NCBI RefSeq assembly: GCF_014851905.1
Contig: NZ_JACVAQ010000002.1
Location: 372,001-436,000 of the forward strand
DNA length: 64,000 nucleotides
Direction of reading: 5' to 3'
From: Pseudomonas sp. PDM14
Lineage (GTDB): Bacteria; Pseudomonadota; Gammaproteobacteria; Pseudomonadales; Pseudomonadaceae
Below the pieces are notes generated by a model. The model did not search any database. It was not told where the DNA came from and saw only the letters and a program-made list of their open reading frames with translations. Below, in pieces: positions 49,037 to 63,906 of this stretch (position 1 is the first letter of the stretch; the number at the start of each line of letters is the position of its first letter). The translations under genes were made by a program, and so were the position numbers.

Positions 49037-50086
49037 TCACAGCCGGCGCAGGTGACAGGTGACCTCTTCGCGGTCGTGATAAAGCTGCTTGCAGGCGATC
49101 GACACCCTGATCTTGCGTGCGGCAAAACTCTCTTCCAGGCGCAGCAGCAGACGCCGCACCTCGGCATAACGCTGCTTCATCGGCAGCTTGAGGTTGACCA
49201 CCGCCTCGCGGCAATGCCCTTCACCGATCCAGCTTTCCAGCAGCGCGGCATTGCGCGCGGGCTTCTCGACGATGTCGCAGACCATCCAGTCCACCGGCTG
49301 CTTGGGCTTCCAGGTGAAGCCGTCGACCATCAGGTGCTGCACCAGGCCGGTGTCCATCAGGCTCTCGGCCATCGGGCCGTTGTCGATGGCGGTGACCAGC
49401 ATGCCGCGCTTGACCAGTTGGTAGGTCCAGCCGCCCGGCGCGGCGCCGAGGTCGACGCCGGTCATCTCGTCCGACAGGCGCGTGTCCCACTGCTCGCGCG
49501 GGATGAAGGTGTGCCAGGCCTCTTCCAGTTTCAGCGTCGAACGGCTCGGTGCCTCGCGGGGGAATTTCAGCCGCGGGATACCCATCGGCCAGATCGCCGA
49601 ATTGTTCGCCTCGGCCAGGCCGAGGAATACCTCACGACCGCTCTTGAACGTCAGCAGCAGGCGCGGCTTGCTCGTGTCCTCGACCAGGCGACCGGCGCCC
49701 ATCAGCGCCTTGCGCAGCGGGGCCTCGAACTTCTTGCAGAAGTTCGACAGCTCCTTGCCGTCGTTGGTATCGAGCACCTCCAGCCACAAACTGCCGCACA
49801 CCGGGTACGCAGCCAGGCTTGCGAGCAGCACGCTGATGCGATCGGTTTCCGGCAACTGCACGTAGCCGCCGCGCGCCCACTGGCGCGGGAAGATCAGCCG
49901 GCTGAACTTCAGCCCCTGCATCAGGCGCTGTGCGCCGCCGTCTTCGCTGCAAATGAATTCGGCGTGGGCGCTACTCGGCTTGCTCTTGGCATAACCGGCC
50001 ACCTCAAGGCGTGCGGCGTGTTCGGCGATCTCGGCACAGACCTCACCCTCGAAGCCGGGGCGGCAGTGCAGCAACAAAGTATTCAT
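49037..50086 (-). CDS. rlmM: 23S rRNA 2'-O-ribose C2498 methyltransferase
   Basis: The protein has 349 residues. An N-terminal THUMP-like region is followed by the SAM-binding GVDLGAAPGGWTYQLVKRGM and the catalytic Lys-Asp-Lys-Glu pattern in the RrmJ-like fold (visible as WMVCDIVEKPA and NLKLPMKQRYAEV). It matches RlmM (YgdE). It modifies 23S rRNA C2498 in E. coli. Divergent from acnA; 62 bases upstream of tusA on the same strand. Confidence 0.94.
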   Translation of the reverse strand: MNTLLLHCRPGFEGEVCAEIAEHAARLEVAGYAKSKPSSAHAEFICSEDGGAQRLMQGLKFSRLIFPRQWARGGYVQLPETDRISVLLASLAAYPVCGSLWLEVLDTNDGKELSNFCKKFEAPLRKALMGAGRLVEDTSKPRLLLTFKSGREVFLGLAEANNSAIWPMGIPRLKFPREAPSRSTLKLEEAWHTFIPREQWDTRLSDEMTGVDLGAAPGGWTYQLVKRGMLVTAIDNGPMAESLMDTGLVQHLMVDGFTWKPKQPVDWMVCDIVEKPARNAALLESWIGEGHCREAVVNLKLPMKQRYAEVRRLLLRLEESFAARKIRVSIACKQLYHDREEVTCHLRRL

Positions 50087-50231
50087 CGGGGCGTCTCCTC
50101 AGGCCGCGCATGATAGCCGAGACGGGGAACCCTGGATGCAGCTGGCGAGTCCAGTGATTGGCGGCGGCGCAGCTAAAGGGCTAGCTTCATGAAGTTGTTC
50201 GCCCGTGTCGCCGAGCCTAGAGGAGAACGTG

Positions 50232-52973
<2,742 letters not shown>

Positions 52974-52981
52974 AACGCGCC

Positions 52982-53008
52982 GGGCCGGCAGCATCTGGCT
53001 GCCGGCCC
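52982..53008 (+). terminator. Hairpin terminator after acnA
   Basis: GGGCCGGCAGC pairs perfectly with GCTGCCGGCCC (11 bp) around an ATCTG loop, nine bases after the acnA stop. No T-run follows. Confidence 0.7.
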
Positions 53009-53184
53009 AGGCGCATTCACCGTCGCCGACATCACTGACAGATCCATTCTTTTCGCTGCCATTCGGGCTTTTTGACGCTCAAGCACGGGCTCGCGCGATA
53101 CACTGAAAACCTGACCGTTGATTAAACTTTCACGCTCGACGGCCGATGCCTCCTGACATACGTCTAATAAAAGAACCCGATGCC

Positions 53185-54750
53185 ATGCGAAACAATCAGC
53201 CGGTCACCCAGCGCGAGCGCACTTTCCCGGCCCAGCAGCGACTGATCTCCACCACGGACATCAAGGGCCAGATCACCTACTGCAACGAAGCGTTCATCGA
53301 GATCAGCGGCTTCAGCCGCGACGAGCTGACCCGCTCCCCGCACAACATCGTGCGCCACCCTGACGTGCCGTCGGCGGTGTTCGAACACATGTGGACCACC
53401 CTGAAGAAGGGCCGCCCGTGGATGGGCATCGTCAAGAACCGCAGCAAGAACGGCGACCACTACTGGGTCAACGCCTACGTCATCCCGATGCTGGAAAACG
53501 GCCAGGTAGTCGGCTACGAGTCGGTGCGGGTCAAGCCCACGGCCGAGCAGGTACGTCGCGCCGAAGCGCTGTACGCACGCATCAACGCCGGCAAGGCCGC
53601 CATCCCCAGTGTCGACCGTTGGCTGCCGGTGGTGCAGGCCTGGTTGCCGTTCATTCTGGTCAGCCAGATCGGCTTTCTGATCGGCCACTGGATCGGCTCC
53701 AGTTGGGGCTTCCTCATCGCCGCCCTGCTCTGCGTGCCGCTCGGCCTGTTCGGCCTGGCCTGGCAGAACCGTGGCGTACGCCGCCTGCTGCGCTTGGCCG
53801 AGCAGACAACCTCCGACCCGCTGATCGCGCAGATGTACACCGACAGCCGGGGCGCCGAGGCGCGCCTGGAAATGGCCATGCTCAGCCAGGAAGCGCGCCT
53901 GAAGACCTGCCTGACGCGCCTGCAGGACACCGCCGAGCGCCTCACCAATCAGGCGCGCCAGGCCGATACCCTGGCGCACAACAGCTCCGCCGGCCTCGAG
54001 CGCCAGCGCGTGGAGACCGAACAGGTCGCCACCGCGGTCAACGAGATGGCCGCCACCACGCTGGAAGTCGCCAGTAACGTCGCACGCACCGCCATCGCCA
54101 CCCAGGAAGCCAACCGCCTGACCGGCGAAGGCCGCAACGTCACCGCCGATACCCGTGCGGCGATCCAGCGCCTGTCGGTATCGGTGGGCGAAACCGGCGA
54201 GACCGTGTCGCGCCTGGCCCAGGACAGCAACGAGATCGGCGGTGTGGTCGATGTGATCAAGGGCATCGCCGACCAGACCAACCTGCTCGCTCTCAACGCC
54301 GCCATCGAGGCCGCGCGCGCCGGGGAAATGGGCCGCGGTTTCGCCGTGGTCGCCGACGAGGTGCGTTCGCTGGCGCAGCGCACCGCCGAGTCCACCGGAC
54401 AGATCCACGCCCTGATCGCCAAGCTGCAGCGCACTGCCGAAGAAGCGGTGCTGACCATGGAAGTCGGCCGCAAGCATGCCGACGAAGGCGTCGAGCGCGT
54501 GTTGCAGGCCGACCAGGCGCTGGTCGGCATCAGCGAAGCGGTCAGCAACATCACCGACATGGCCAACCAGATTGCCGCGGCGGCCGAGGAACAGAGCGCG
54601 GTGGCCGACGAGATCAACCAGAACATCACCACCATCGCGCAACTGGCCGACCAGACCTCGGCCGAGGCACAGAGCACCGCACAGCTAAGCAAGGAACTCA
54701 CCGCTACCGCGCAGGACCAGTACTCGCTGGTCGACCGCTTCAACCGCTGA
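53185..54750 (+). CDS. aer: Aerotaxis receptor Aer (PAS-MCP)
   Basis: The protein has 521 residues. The N-terminal [20 protein letters not shown] is followed by a PAS domain (about residues 20-120) with [20 protein letters not shown], the Aer-type FAD-binding segment. A hydrophobic hairpin (about 150-195) anchors it. The signalling domain has the tip sequence [20 protein letters not shown] followed by [19 protein letters not shown]. It senses redox or oxygen through FAD and signals to CheA/CheW. No CheR/CheB-tethering pentapeptide is at the C-terminus. The ATG at 53185 is chosen by the family N-terminus. Confidence 0.94.
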   Translation: MRNNQPVTQRERTFPAQQRLISTTDIKGQITYCNEAFIEISGFSRDELTRSPHNIVRHPDVPSAVFEHMWTTLKKGRPWMGIVKNRSKNGDHYWVNAYVIPMLENGQVVGYESVRVKPTAEQVRRAEALYARINAGKAAIPSVDRWLPVVQAWLPFILVSQIGFLIGHWIGSSWGFLIAALLCVPLGLFGLAWQNRGVRRLLRLAEQTTSDPLIAQMYTDSRGAEARLEMAMLSQEARLKTCLTRLQDTAERLTNQARQADTLAHNSSAGLERQRVETEQVATAVNEMAATTLEVASNVARTAIATQEANRLTGEGRNVTADTRAAIQRLSVSVGETGETVSRLAQDSNEIGGVVDVIKGIADQTNLLALNAAIEAARAGEMGRGFAVVADEVRSLAQRTAESTGQIHALIAKLQRTAEEAVLTMEVGRKHADEGVERVLQADQALVGISEAVSNITDMANQIAAAAEEQSAVADEINQNITTIAQLADQTSAEAQSTAQLSKELTATAQDQYSLVDRFNR

Positions 54751-54762
54751 GTCGATGCCTCC

Positions 54763-54791
54763 AAAAAAAGCCGGCTGATGCCGGCTTTTTT
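54763..54791. terminator. Rho-independent terminator after aer
   Basis: AGCCGGC, TGAT loop and GCCGGCT (54769-54786), flanked by A7 and T6, 18 bases after the aer stop. The symmetrical flanks would also work from the other strand. Confidence 0.93.
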
Positions 54792-54861
54792 CATGGTGCG
54801 GCTGAGCGGCCAGGTGGATAGGTGCTTGTCGTACGCCTGCGCGGCAATGTCGGCGATTGCC

Positions 54862-54968
54862 CGTAGGGTGGACAATGCGCAGCGTGGCCACCAGCCAAGG
54901 CGAGATGAAGCGCCGACTCTCTCGGCCAGCTTTCCTGTGGAAAACGCTTCGCGGTTTTCCACCCTACG
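54862..54968. repeat. 107-bp element with terminal inverted repeats
   Basis: CGTAGGGTGGA (54862-54872) and its exact complement (54958-54968) bound the element. Inside, GTGGAAAAC (54937-54945) pairs with GTTTTCCAC (54954-54962) around a GC-rich loop. The element ends one base before the stop codon of the hydrolase gene. GTAGGGTGGA...TCCACCCTAC repeats are, as far as I recall, frequent in P. stutzeri/P. mendocina genomes, so a REP- or MITE-like repeat is likely. No coding capacity. Confidence 0.6.
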
Positions 54969-54969
54969 T

Positions 54970-55647
54970 TCAGCCCTTCACTCGGCGCAGGAATGTGGCA
55001 ATCGCATCGGCAACACTGGCCAAATGCTGCTCATGGTTGAAACCCGAGGCTTTGAGCGGCTTCAGGTCGTGGTCGGCGGCCGCCAGCCACAGCAGCTCGA
55101 TGCTCGCAGCCAGCTCATAGCCACTCACCGTGTCCCGGTTGCCGAGGGCATCGCGCTCGCCCTGCACGATCAACGTCGGCGTGCGCAACCCGGCCAGGTG
55201 CGCCACTCGCGGCTTTTCCGGCTTGCCCGCGGCATAGAAGGGGTAACCGAGGCACACCAGCGCGTCGGCGCCCAGCTCGTCGGCCAGCAGGCTGGCCATG
55301 CGCCCGCCCATGGACTTGCCGCCGATCGCCAGCGTCCCGCTCACCTGCCCACGCACCGTGTGGTAGACCTCACGCCAGCAGTCCAGCAACTGCGCCTGCG
55401 GGTTGGGTGGGCGCTTGCCGCCATCGCGTCGACGCGCGGCCATGTACGGAAACTCGAAACGCACCACGCCGACGCCGCGCTCGACCAGCAGTTCGCTGAT
55501 GCGCTGCATGAAGGTACTGTCCATCGGAGCCCCCGCGCCATGGGCGAGGATCAGGGTGGCCTGCGACATTTCGCCCACCCCGTCCAATAGCCAATCGCCA
55601 GCTCCGCATTGATCCCCGTCAATACCCGCCTTATCGCCTTTATCCAT
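54970..55647 (-). CDS. Alpha/beta hydrolase, KANL3/TEX30 (dienelactone-hydrolase-like) family
   Basis: The protein has 225 residues. [20 protein letters not shown] is the family N-terminal strand and oxyanion region, [15 protein letters not shown] is the nucleophile elbow with Ser, and [16 protein letters not shown] near the C-terminus holds a candidate catalytic His. The ATG at 55647 has AGGG five bases away; a later ATG (55569) is possible. If the first start is right, the ANR box at 55609-55622 lies inside this gene. Substrate unknown. Confidence 0.87.
   Translation of the reverse strand: MDKGDKAGIDGDQCGAGDWLLDGVGEMSQATLILAHGAGAPMDSTFMQRISELLVERGVGVVRFEFPYMAARRRDGGKRPPNPQAQLLDCWREVYHTVRGQVSGTLAIGGKSMGGRMASLLADELGADALVCLGYPFYAAGKPEKPRVAHLAGLRTPTLIVQGERDALGNRDTVSGYELAASIELLWLAAADHDLKPLKASGFNHEQHLASVADAIATFLRRVKG
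55609..55622. promoter_or_regulatory. Candidate ANR (FNR-type) box upstream of the first ccoN
   Basis: TTGATCCCCGTCAA differs from the TTGAT-N4-ATCAA consensus at one position. Centred near 55615.5, it would place a class II start site near 55657, about 33 bases before the ccoN ATG, with a weak -10 (TATCCA, 55641-55646). ANR controls the P. aeruginosa cco2 operon in the same genomic place. Confidence 0.72.
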
Positions 55648-55689
55648 GCTTGCCCTGCTTTTCATAAACCGTGGATGGAAGCCCAACAC

Positions 55690-57125
<1,436 letters not shown>

Positions 57126-57126
<1 letters not shown>

Positions 57127-57740
57127 TGAGCAGCAAGCACGAGATCCTCGAAAAGAACGTCGGTCTGCTGGCCTTGATGATGGTGTTCGCCGTCAGCATC
57201 GGCGGCCTGACCCAGATCGTTCCGCTGTTCTTCCAGGATGTGGTCAACGAACCGGTGCAGGGCATGAAGCCCTACACCGCGCTGCAACTGGAAGGTCGTG
57301 ACATCTACATCCGCGAAGGCTGCGTCGGCTGCCACTCGCAGATGATCCGTCCGTTCCGTGCCGAAACCGAGCGCTACGGCCACTACTCGGTCGCCGGCGA
57401 GAGCGTCTGGGACCACCCGTTCCTGTGGGGTTCCAAGCGTACCGGTCCGGACCTGGCCCGCGTCGGCGCCCGCTACTCGGACGACTGGCACCGCGCCCAC
57501 CTGTACAACCCGCGCAACGTGGTACCGGAGTCGAAGATGCCGGCCTACCCGTGGCTGGTCGAGCACACGCTGGATGGCAAGGACACCGCGGCCAAGCTCA
57601 ACGCCATGCGCACCCTCGGCGTGCCCTACACCGACGAGGACATCAATGGCGCGCAGGCGGCCGTGAACGGCAAGACCGAAATGGACGCACTGGTCTCCTA
57701 CCTCCAGGTCCTCGGCACCAGCCTGAAGAACAAGAGGTAA
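57126..57740 (+). CDS. ccoO: cbb3 oxidase monohaem cytochrome c subunit, upstream isoform
   Basis: The protein has 204 residues. The N-terminal anchor ([20 protein letters not shown]) is followed by the haem c site [17 protein letters not shown] and the axial-Met region [10 protein letters not shown]. It hands electrons from CcoP to CcoN. Starts at the ccoN stop with a one-base overlap. Confidence 0.96.
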
Positions 57741-57742
57741 GC

Positions 57743-57793
57743 ATGGCCGTTCACGACCCTATCCCGTTTCTGTATCGGAGTATTCAGCCATGA
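57743..57793 (+). CDS. 16-residue ORF in the usual ccoQ position
   Basis: Reads [21 protein letters not shown] is five bases before its ATG, and its TGA overlaps the ccoP ATG (ATGA), so it may be translated and couple ccoO to ccoP. It has no helix long enough to be CcoQ and no similarity to the CcoQ of the second operon. Could be a leader, a remnant, or chance. Confidence 0.4.
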   Translation: MAVHDPIPFLYRSIQP

Positions 57794-58737
57794 CATCCTT
57801 CTGGAGTGGCTACATCACCCTGCTCACCCTCGGTAGCCTGATCGCTCTGCTCGCCCTGATCTTCGCCACACGCAGTGGCGAGAAACCGGGCACCACCGAC
57901 CAGACCATGGGGCATGCCTTCGACGGCATCGAGGAGTACGACAACCCGCTGCCGCGCTGGTGGTTCCTGCTGTTCGTCGGCACCATCGTCTTCGCCCTGA
58001 TCTACCTGGTGCTCTACCCGGGCCTGGGCAACTGGAAAGGCGTGCTGCCGGGCTACGACAACGGCTGGACCCAGGTCAACCAGTGGCAGCGCGAGATCGA
58101 CAAGGCCAACCTGCAATACGGCCCGATCTACGCCAAGTACGCCGCCATGCCGATCGAGGAAGTGGCCAAGGACGAGCGCGCCCTGAAAATGGGTGGCCGC
58201 CTGTTCGCCTCCAACTGCTCGGTCTGCCACGGCTCCGACGCCAAGGGGGGCTACGGCTTCCCCAACCTGACCGACAACGAGTGGCGTTGGGGCGGTGCCG
58301 GCGACGTGATCAAGCACAGCATCAGCGCCGGTCGTACCGGCATGATGCCGCCGCAGGGTGCGGTCATCGGTGAAGACGGCGTGCGCAACGTCGCCGCCTT
58401 CGTGCTCACCGAACTGGGTGGGCGCAAGCTGCCGGAAGACGCGGTAGCCGATGTCGAAGCGGGTCGCACCATCTTCAACAGCACCTGCTTCGCCTGCCAC
58501 GGCGCGGACGGCAAGGGTACCGCCATGCTCGGCGCGCCGAACCTGACCAACCCGGCAGCGTTCATCTACGGCAGCAGCTTCGCCCAGCTGCAACAGACCA
58601 TCCGCTACGGCCGTACCGGCAGCATGCCGAGCCAGGAACCCTTCCTCGGCCCGGACAAGGTTCACCTGCTCGCCGCCTACGTCTACAGCCTGTCGCAACA
58701 GGCGCCGGCCGAACAGGAGGTCGCGGTCAGCCAGTAA
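57790..58737 (+). CDS. ccoP: cbb3 oxidase dihaem cytochrome c subunit, upstream isoform
   Basis: The protein has 315 residues. Two N-terminal helices (about 5-30 and 55-80) precede two cytochrome c domains with CxxCH motifs in [13 protein letters not shown] and [12 protein letters not shown], with Met ligands in GMMPPQG and SMPSQEP. It is the electron entry point. No ccoQ gene precedes it. Very similar to the second ccoP, including a 117-base identical tract. Confidence 0.96.
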   Translation: MTSFWSGYITLLTLGSLIALLALIFATRSGEKPGTTDQTMGHAFDGIEEYDNPLPRWWFLLFVGTIVFALIYLVLYPGLGNWKGVLPGYDNGWTQVNQWQREIDKANLQYGPIYAKYAAMPIEEVAKDERALKMGGRLFASNCSVCHGSDAKGGYGFPNLTDNEWRWGGAGDVIKHSISAGRTGMMPPQGAVIGEDGVRNVAAFVLTELGGRKLPEDAVADVEAGRTIFNSTCFACHGADGKGTAMLGAPNLTNPAAFIYGSSFAQLQQTIRYGRTGSMPSQEPFLGPDKVHLLAAYVYSLSQQAPAEQEVAVSQ

Positions 58738-58750
58738 GCACGTCACAACC

Positions 58751-58774
58751 GAAGGGCGTCAGCCGACGCCCTTC
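58751..58774 (+). terminator. Hairpin after the first cco operon
   Basis: GAAGGGCGTC pairs perfectly with GACGCCCTTC around AGCC, 13 bases after the ccoP stop. Followed by ATCCCC rather than T-run. Confidence 0.7.
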
Positions 58775-59131
58775 ATCCCCCACCCCGCACCACAACGTCC
58801 AGACCGCCTGCCACACCGGCAATTGCGGCGCACCGTTGTGCGACCCAGTGTCGCACCCCGACGACCAATTGCACCCGCCCAGATCGGACTTGCGCTAAGC
58901 TTGCGCACAGTCGCACTCGGTAACAATTCCAAGCGATCCCTTCATTTGCGCCGCACTCTGGCGTGCACAGTGGATTTTTGGCCCGCTCCCGGAGCCCTCG
59001 GTCAGCCATCGCCAAAACCCTGTAAAACCTTGATCGTACAGGCATGTAGCGTTGCAATGGCACCATCGTTTCTCCATACTGCCGCCGTTTTTTACCCCCT
59101 AAGAAAGTCCATTAACCGTGGAACCCCTAGC
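58775..59131. other. Intergenic control region of the second cco operon
   Basis: It contains an inverted repeat GTGCGAC-CCAGT-GTCGCAC (58838-58856) and a further GTCGCAC at 58911-58917, a TGCGC/GCGCA pair around 58892-58908, and a TTGAT half-site near 59030 without an ANR partner. The frame of ccoN is open back to 58823, but that part does not look like coding sequence. No gene seen. Confidence 0.5.
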
Positions 59132-60573
<1,442 letters not shown>

Positions 60574-60574
<1 letters not shown>

Positions 60575-61185
60575 TGAAAAGCCACGAAATAGTCGAGAAG
60601 AATATCGGCCTGCTGGCGCTGTTCATGGTGATTGCCGTCAGCATCGGCGGCCTGACCCAGATCGTTCCGCTGTTCTTCCAGGACGTCGTCAACGAGCCGG
60701 TCGAAGGCATGAAGCCGCGCACTGCGCTGGAACTCGAAGGCCGCGACATCTACATCCGCGAAGGCTGCGTCGGTTGCCACTCGCAGATGATCCGTCCGTT
60801 CCGCGCCGAGACCGAGCGCTACGGCCACTACTCCGTTGCCGGCGAAAGCGTCTGGGACCACCCGTTCCTGTGGGGTTCCAAGCGTACCGGCCCGGACCTG
60901 GCCCGCGTTGGCGGCCGCTACTCCGATGACTGGCACCGCGCGCACCTCTACAACCCGCGCAACGTGGTACCGGAATCGAAGATGCCGGCTTACCCGTGGC
61001 TGGTCGAGAACAAGCTGGACGGCAAGACTACCGCTACCAAGCTCGAAGTCTTGCGCTCCATGGGCGTGCCCTACACCGATGAAGACATTGCCGGCGCCAA
61101 AGACGCTGTCAAAGGCAAGACCGAGATGGAAGCCCTGGTGGCTTACCTGCAAGGTCTGGGCACCTCAATCAAGAACAAACGGTAA
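60574..61185 (+). CDS. ccoO: cbb3 oxidase monohaem cytochrome c subunit, downstream isoform
   Basis: The protein has 203 residues with N-terminal anchor, haem site [17 protein letters not shown] and Met region [10 protein letters not shown]. Nearly the same as the other ccoO, with most changes in the N-terminal ten residues and the region after residue 150. Confidence 0.96.
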
Positions 61186-61188
61186 CGC

Positions 61189-61377
61189 ATGATGGATATC
61201 GGGATGCTTCGCGGTATTGGCACCGCAGTGGTTTTCATCGCTTTCATCGGCGTCGTGCTCTGGGCCTACAGCAGCCGACGCAAGGACAGCTTCGACGAGG
61301 CCGCCAACCTGCCCTTCGCCGACGACACTCCCGCCAACAAGCGTGACGAGCAAGCTTCTGGGAGCAATAAAGAATGA
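61189..61377 (+). CDS. ccoQ: cbb3 oxidase assembly/stability subunit CcoQ
   Basis: The protein has 62 residues: one helix ([20 protein letters not shown]), a basic stop-transfer (SRRKDSF) and an acidic tail ([10 protein letters not shown]), as in CcoQ. The start may be the ATG at 61189 or 61192. Its end overlaps the ccoP start by four bases (ATGA). Only this operon carries it. Confidence 0.94.
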   Translation: MMDIGMLRGIGTAVVFIAFIGVVLWAYSSRRKDSFDEAANLPFADDTPANKRDEQASGSNKE

Positions 61378-62339
61378 CTACCTTCTGGAGTCTGTACATC
61401 ACCGTTCTGAGTCTGGGCACCATCGTTGCCCTGACCGTGCTGCTGCTCAGCGTACGCAAGGGCCAGCGTCAGGACGCGACGGAAGAAACCGTCGGCCACG
61501 AATTCGACGGCATCGCCGAGTTCGACAACCCGCTGCCGAAATGGTGGTTCATGCTGTTCATCGCCACCGTGGTTTTCGCGGTCGCCTACCTGATCGTCTA
61601 TCCGGGTCTGGGTACCTGGAAAGGCGTTCTGCCGGGCTATTCGGAAGTCGCCGAAGGCAAGCCGTTCGCCAATGGCGAGCCAGGCTGGACTGGCGTGCAC
61701 CAGTGGGAAAAGGAAATGTACAAGGCTGATGCCAAGTACGGTCCGATCTTCGCCAAGTACGCCGCCATGCCGATCGAGGAAGTGGCCAAGGACGAGCGCG
61801 CCCTGAAAATGGGTGGCCGCCTGTTCGCCTCCAACTGCTCGGTCTGCCACGGCTCCGACGCCAAGGGCGCCTACGGCTTCCCCAACCTGACCGATAACGA
61901 ATGGCGCTGGGGCGGCGACGCGGCCACCATCAAGACCACCATTCTGGCGGGTCGCCATGGCGAAATGCCGGCGCAGGGTCCGATGATCGGCGATGCCGGC
62001 GTGCGTGACGCTGCGGCCTACGTGCTGACCGAACTGGGCGGCCGCAAGCTGCCGGAAGGCGCGGTTGCCGACGTCGAAGCGGGTCGCAAGATCTTCAGCA
62101 CCACCTGCTTCGCCTGCCACGGCGCGGACGGCAAGGGTACGCCGATGCTCGGCGCACCGAACCTGACCAACCCATCAGCGTTCATCTACGGCAGCAGCTT
62201 CGCGCAACTGCAACAGACCATCCGCTACGGCCGCAAGGGCAACATGCCGAGCCAGGAAGCCTTCCTCGGCAACGACAAGGTCCACCTGCTGGCTGCGTAT
62301 GTGTACAGCTTGTCGCACGGCAACGCGGTAGAGAAGTAA
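61374..62339 (+). CDS. ccoP: cbb3 oxidase dihaem cytochrome c subunit, downstream isoform
   Basis: The protein has 321 residues. Same structure as the first ccoP with CxxCH in [13 protein letters not shown] and [12 protein letters not shown]. It is longer by six residues because of an insert near residue 90-105 ([15 protein letters not shown]), so the isoforms differ before the first haem domain. Confidence 0.96.
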   Translation: MTTFWSLYITVLSLGTIVALTVLLLSVRKGQRQDATEETVGHEFDGIAEFDNPLPKWWFMLFIATVVFAVAYLIVYPGLGTWKGVLPGYSEVAEGKPFANGEPGWTGVHQWEKEMYKADAKYGPIFAKYAAMPIEEVAKDERALKMGGRLFASNCSVCHGSDAKGAYGFPNLTDNEWRWGGDAATIKTTILAGRHGEMPAQGPMIGDAGVRDAAAYVLTELGGRKLPEGAVADVEAGRKIFSTTCFACHGADGKGTPMLGAPNLTNPSAFIYGSSFAQLQQTIRYGRKGNMPSQEAFLGNDKVHLLAAYVYSLSHGNAVEK

Positions 62340-62350
62340 AACGCGTCACC

Positions 62351-62385
62351 GGCCCGGGAGCGCGACCCGAAGTCGCACCCGGGCC
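62351..62385 (+). terminator. Hairpin after the second cco operon
   Basis: GGCCCGGG (62351-62358) pairs with CCCGGGCC (62378-62385), and within it GCGAC pairs with GTCGC around CCGAA. A strong stem 11 bases after ccoP, without T-run. Confidence 0.7.
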
Positions 62386-62479
62386 TCGCCTTATCAGGCG
62401 TACCATAGGGCATCCGTGAAACAAAGACTTCGTCGGCATGTACTGACGAGGCACTTATCCAAGGCCGTGGTACGCACTG

Positions 62480-63892
62480 ATGAGCGAAAAGATACCTGTC
62501 CACAACATTACACCCCCTCCTGCCAAGAACAGCGGTAACGATCTCTACGCCAGCCGCGAAAAGATCTACACCCGCGCGTTCACCGGTCTGTTTCGCAACC
62601 TGCGACTGAGCGGCGGCGCCTTCCTCTTCCTCCTCTACTTCGGCACTGCCTGGCTGAGCTGGAACGGCCGTCAAGCCGTCTGGTGGGACCTCCCCGAGCG
62701 CAAGTTCTACATCTTCGGCGCCACCTTCTGGCCGCAGGACTTCGCCCTGCTCTCCTGGCTACTGATCATCTGCGCCTTCGGCCTGTTCTTCATCACCGTG
62801 TTCGCCGGCCGCGTCTGGTGCGGCTACACCTGCCCGCAAAGCGTGTGGACCTGGGTGTTCATGTGGTGCGAAAAAGTCACCGAAGGCGACCGCAACCAGC
62901 GCATGAAGCTCGACAAGCAGCCCATGAGCGCCGAGAAATTCGCGCGTAAGCTGGCCAAGCACAGCCTGTGGATTCTCATCGGCCTGGTCACCGGCCTGAC
63001 CTTCGTCGGCTACTTCTCGCCGATCCGCGATCTGCTGCCGAGCCTGTTCAGCGGCGAGGCCGATGGCTGGGCCTATTTCTGGGTCGGCTTCTTCACCCTC
63101 GCCACCTACGGCAACGCCGGCTGGCTGCGCGAGCAGGTGTGCATCTACATGTGCCCGTATGCGCGCTTCCAGAGCGTGATGTTCGACAAGGACACCCTGA
63201 TCGTCTCCTACGACCCGCGTCGTGGCGAACACCGCGGGCCGCGCAAGAAGAACGCCGACTACAAGGCCGAGGGCCTGGGTGACTGCATCGACTGCACCAT
63301 GTGCGTCCAGGTCTGCCCGACCGGCATCGACATCCGCGACGGCCTGCAGGTCGAGTGCATCGGCTGCGCCGCGTGCATCGACGCCTGCGACAGCATCATG
63401 GAGAAGATGAACTACCCGAAAGGGCTGATCAGCTACACCACCGAGCACAACCTCTCCGGGCAGAAGACCCAGCTCATGCGCCCGCGCCTGATCGGCTACG
63501 CCGCCGCGCTACTCGGCATGATCGTGCTGTTCGGCTGGACCGTGGCGCACCGCTCGCTGGTCGAGCTGGACGTGATCAAGGACCGCTCGATGTTCCGCGA
63601 GAACCAGGAAGGCTCGATCGAGAACGTCTACACCCTCAAGCTGATGAACAAGGCGCAGAACGACCTGACCTTCACCATCACCGCCGAAGGCCTCGACAGC
63701 CTGACCTACGAAGGCCGCAAAGAGGTCAGGGTCGCCGCCGGTGAGGTACTCTCCGTGCCGGTCGGCCTGTCCGTACCGCCGGAAAAACTGCCTTCGAGCA
63801 CCAATACCGTGGTCTTCAAGATCCAGGCCGTCGAAGACCCCAGCATCCAGAGTGACACTGACAGCCGCTTCATCGGCCCCAGCGTCCGCTAA
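62480..63892 (+). CDS. ccoG: Cytochrome c oxidase accessory protein CcoG
   Basis: The protein has 470 residues. Five or six membrane helices; WCGYTCPQSVW and YMCPYARFQSVMF; two ferredoxin-type 4Fe-4S motifs in CIDCTMCVQVCPTG and CIGCAACIDACDS; C-terminal Ig-like periplasmic domain. CcoG (FixG/RdxA) reduces copper for CuB delivery to cbb3 oxidases. First gene of the ccoGHIS assembly operon; stop 14 bases before ccoH. Confidence 0.96.
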   Translation: MSEKIPVHNITPPPAKNSGNDLYASREKIYTRAFTGLFRNLRLSGGAFLFLLYFGTAWLSWNGRQAVWWDLPERKFYIFGATFWPQDFALLSWLLIICAFGLFFITVFAGRVWCGYTCPQSVWTWVFMWCEKVTEGDRNQRMKLDKQPMSAEKFARKLAKHSLWILIGLVTGLTFVGYFSPIRDLLPSLFSGEADGWAYFWVGFFTLATYGNAGWLREQVCIYMCPYARFQSVMFDKDTLIVSYDPRRGEHRGPRKKNADYKAEGLGDCIDCTMCVQVCPTGIDIRDGLQVECIGCAACIDACDSIMEKMNYPKGLISYTTEHNLSGQKTQLMRPRLIGYAAALLGMIVLFGWTVAHRSLVELDVIKDRSMFRENQEGSIENVYTLKLMNKAQNDLTFTITAEGLDSLTYEGRKEVRVAAGEVLSVPVGLSVPPEKLPSSTNTVVFKIQAVEDPSIQSDTDSRFIGPSVR

Positions 63893-63906
63893 CCACAGGT
63901 AACCGC

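Noticed and set aside
53119..53132. TTGAT half-site upstream of aer as an ANR box.
   Set aside because: The second half (CTTTC) does not match ATCAA, so there is no symmetrical site.
58823..59131. In-frame extension of the second ccoN by about 103 codons.
   Set aside because: The sequence does not resemble any CcoN N-terminus, contains the operator-like repeats, and the other copy starts at the equivalent of 59132.
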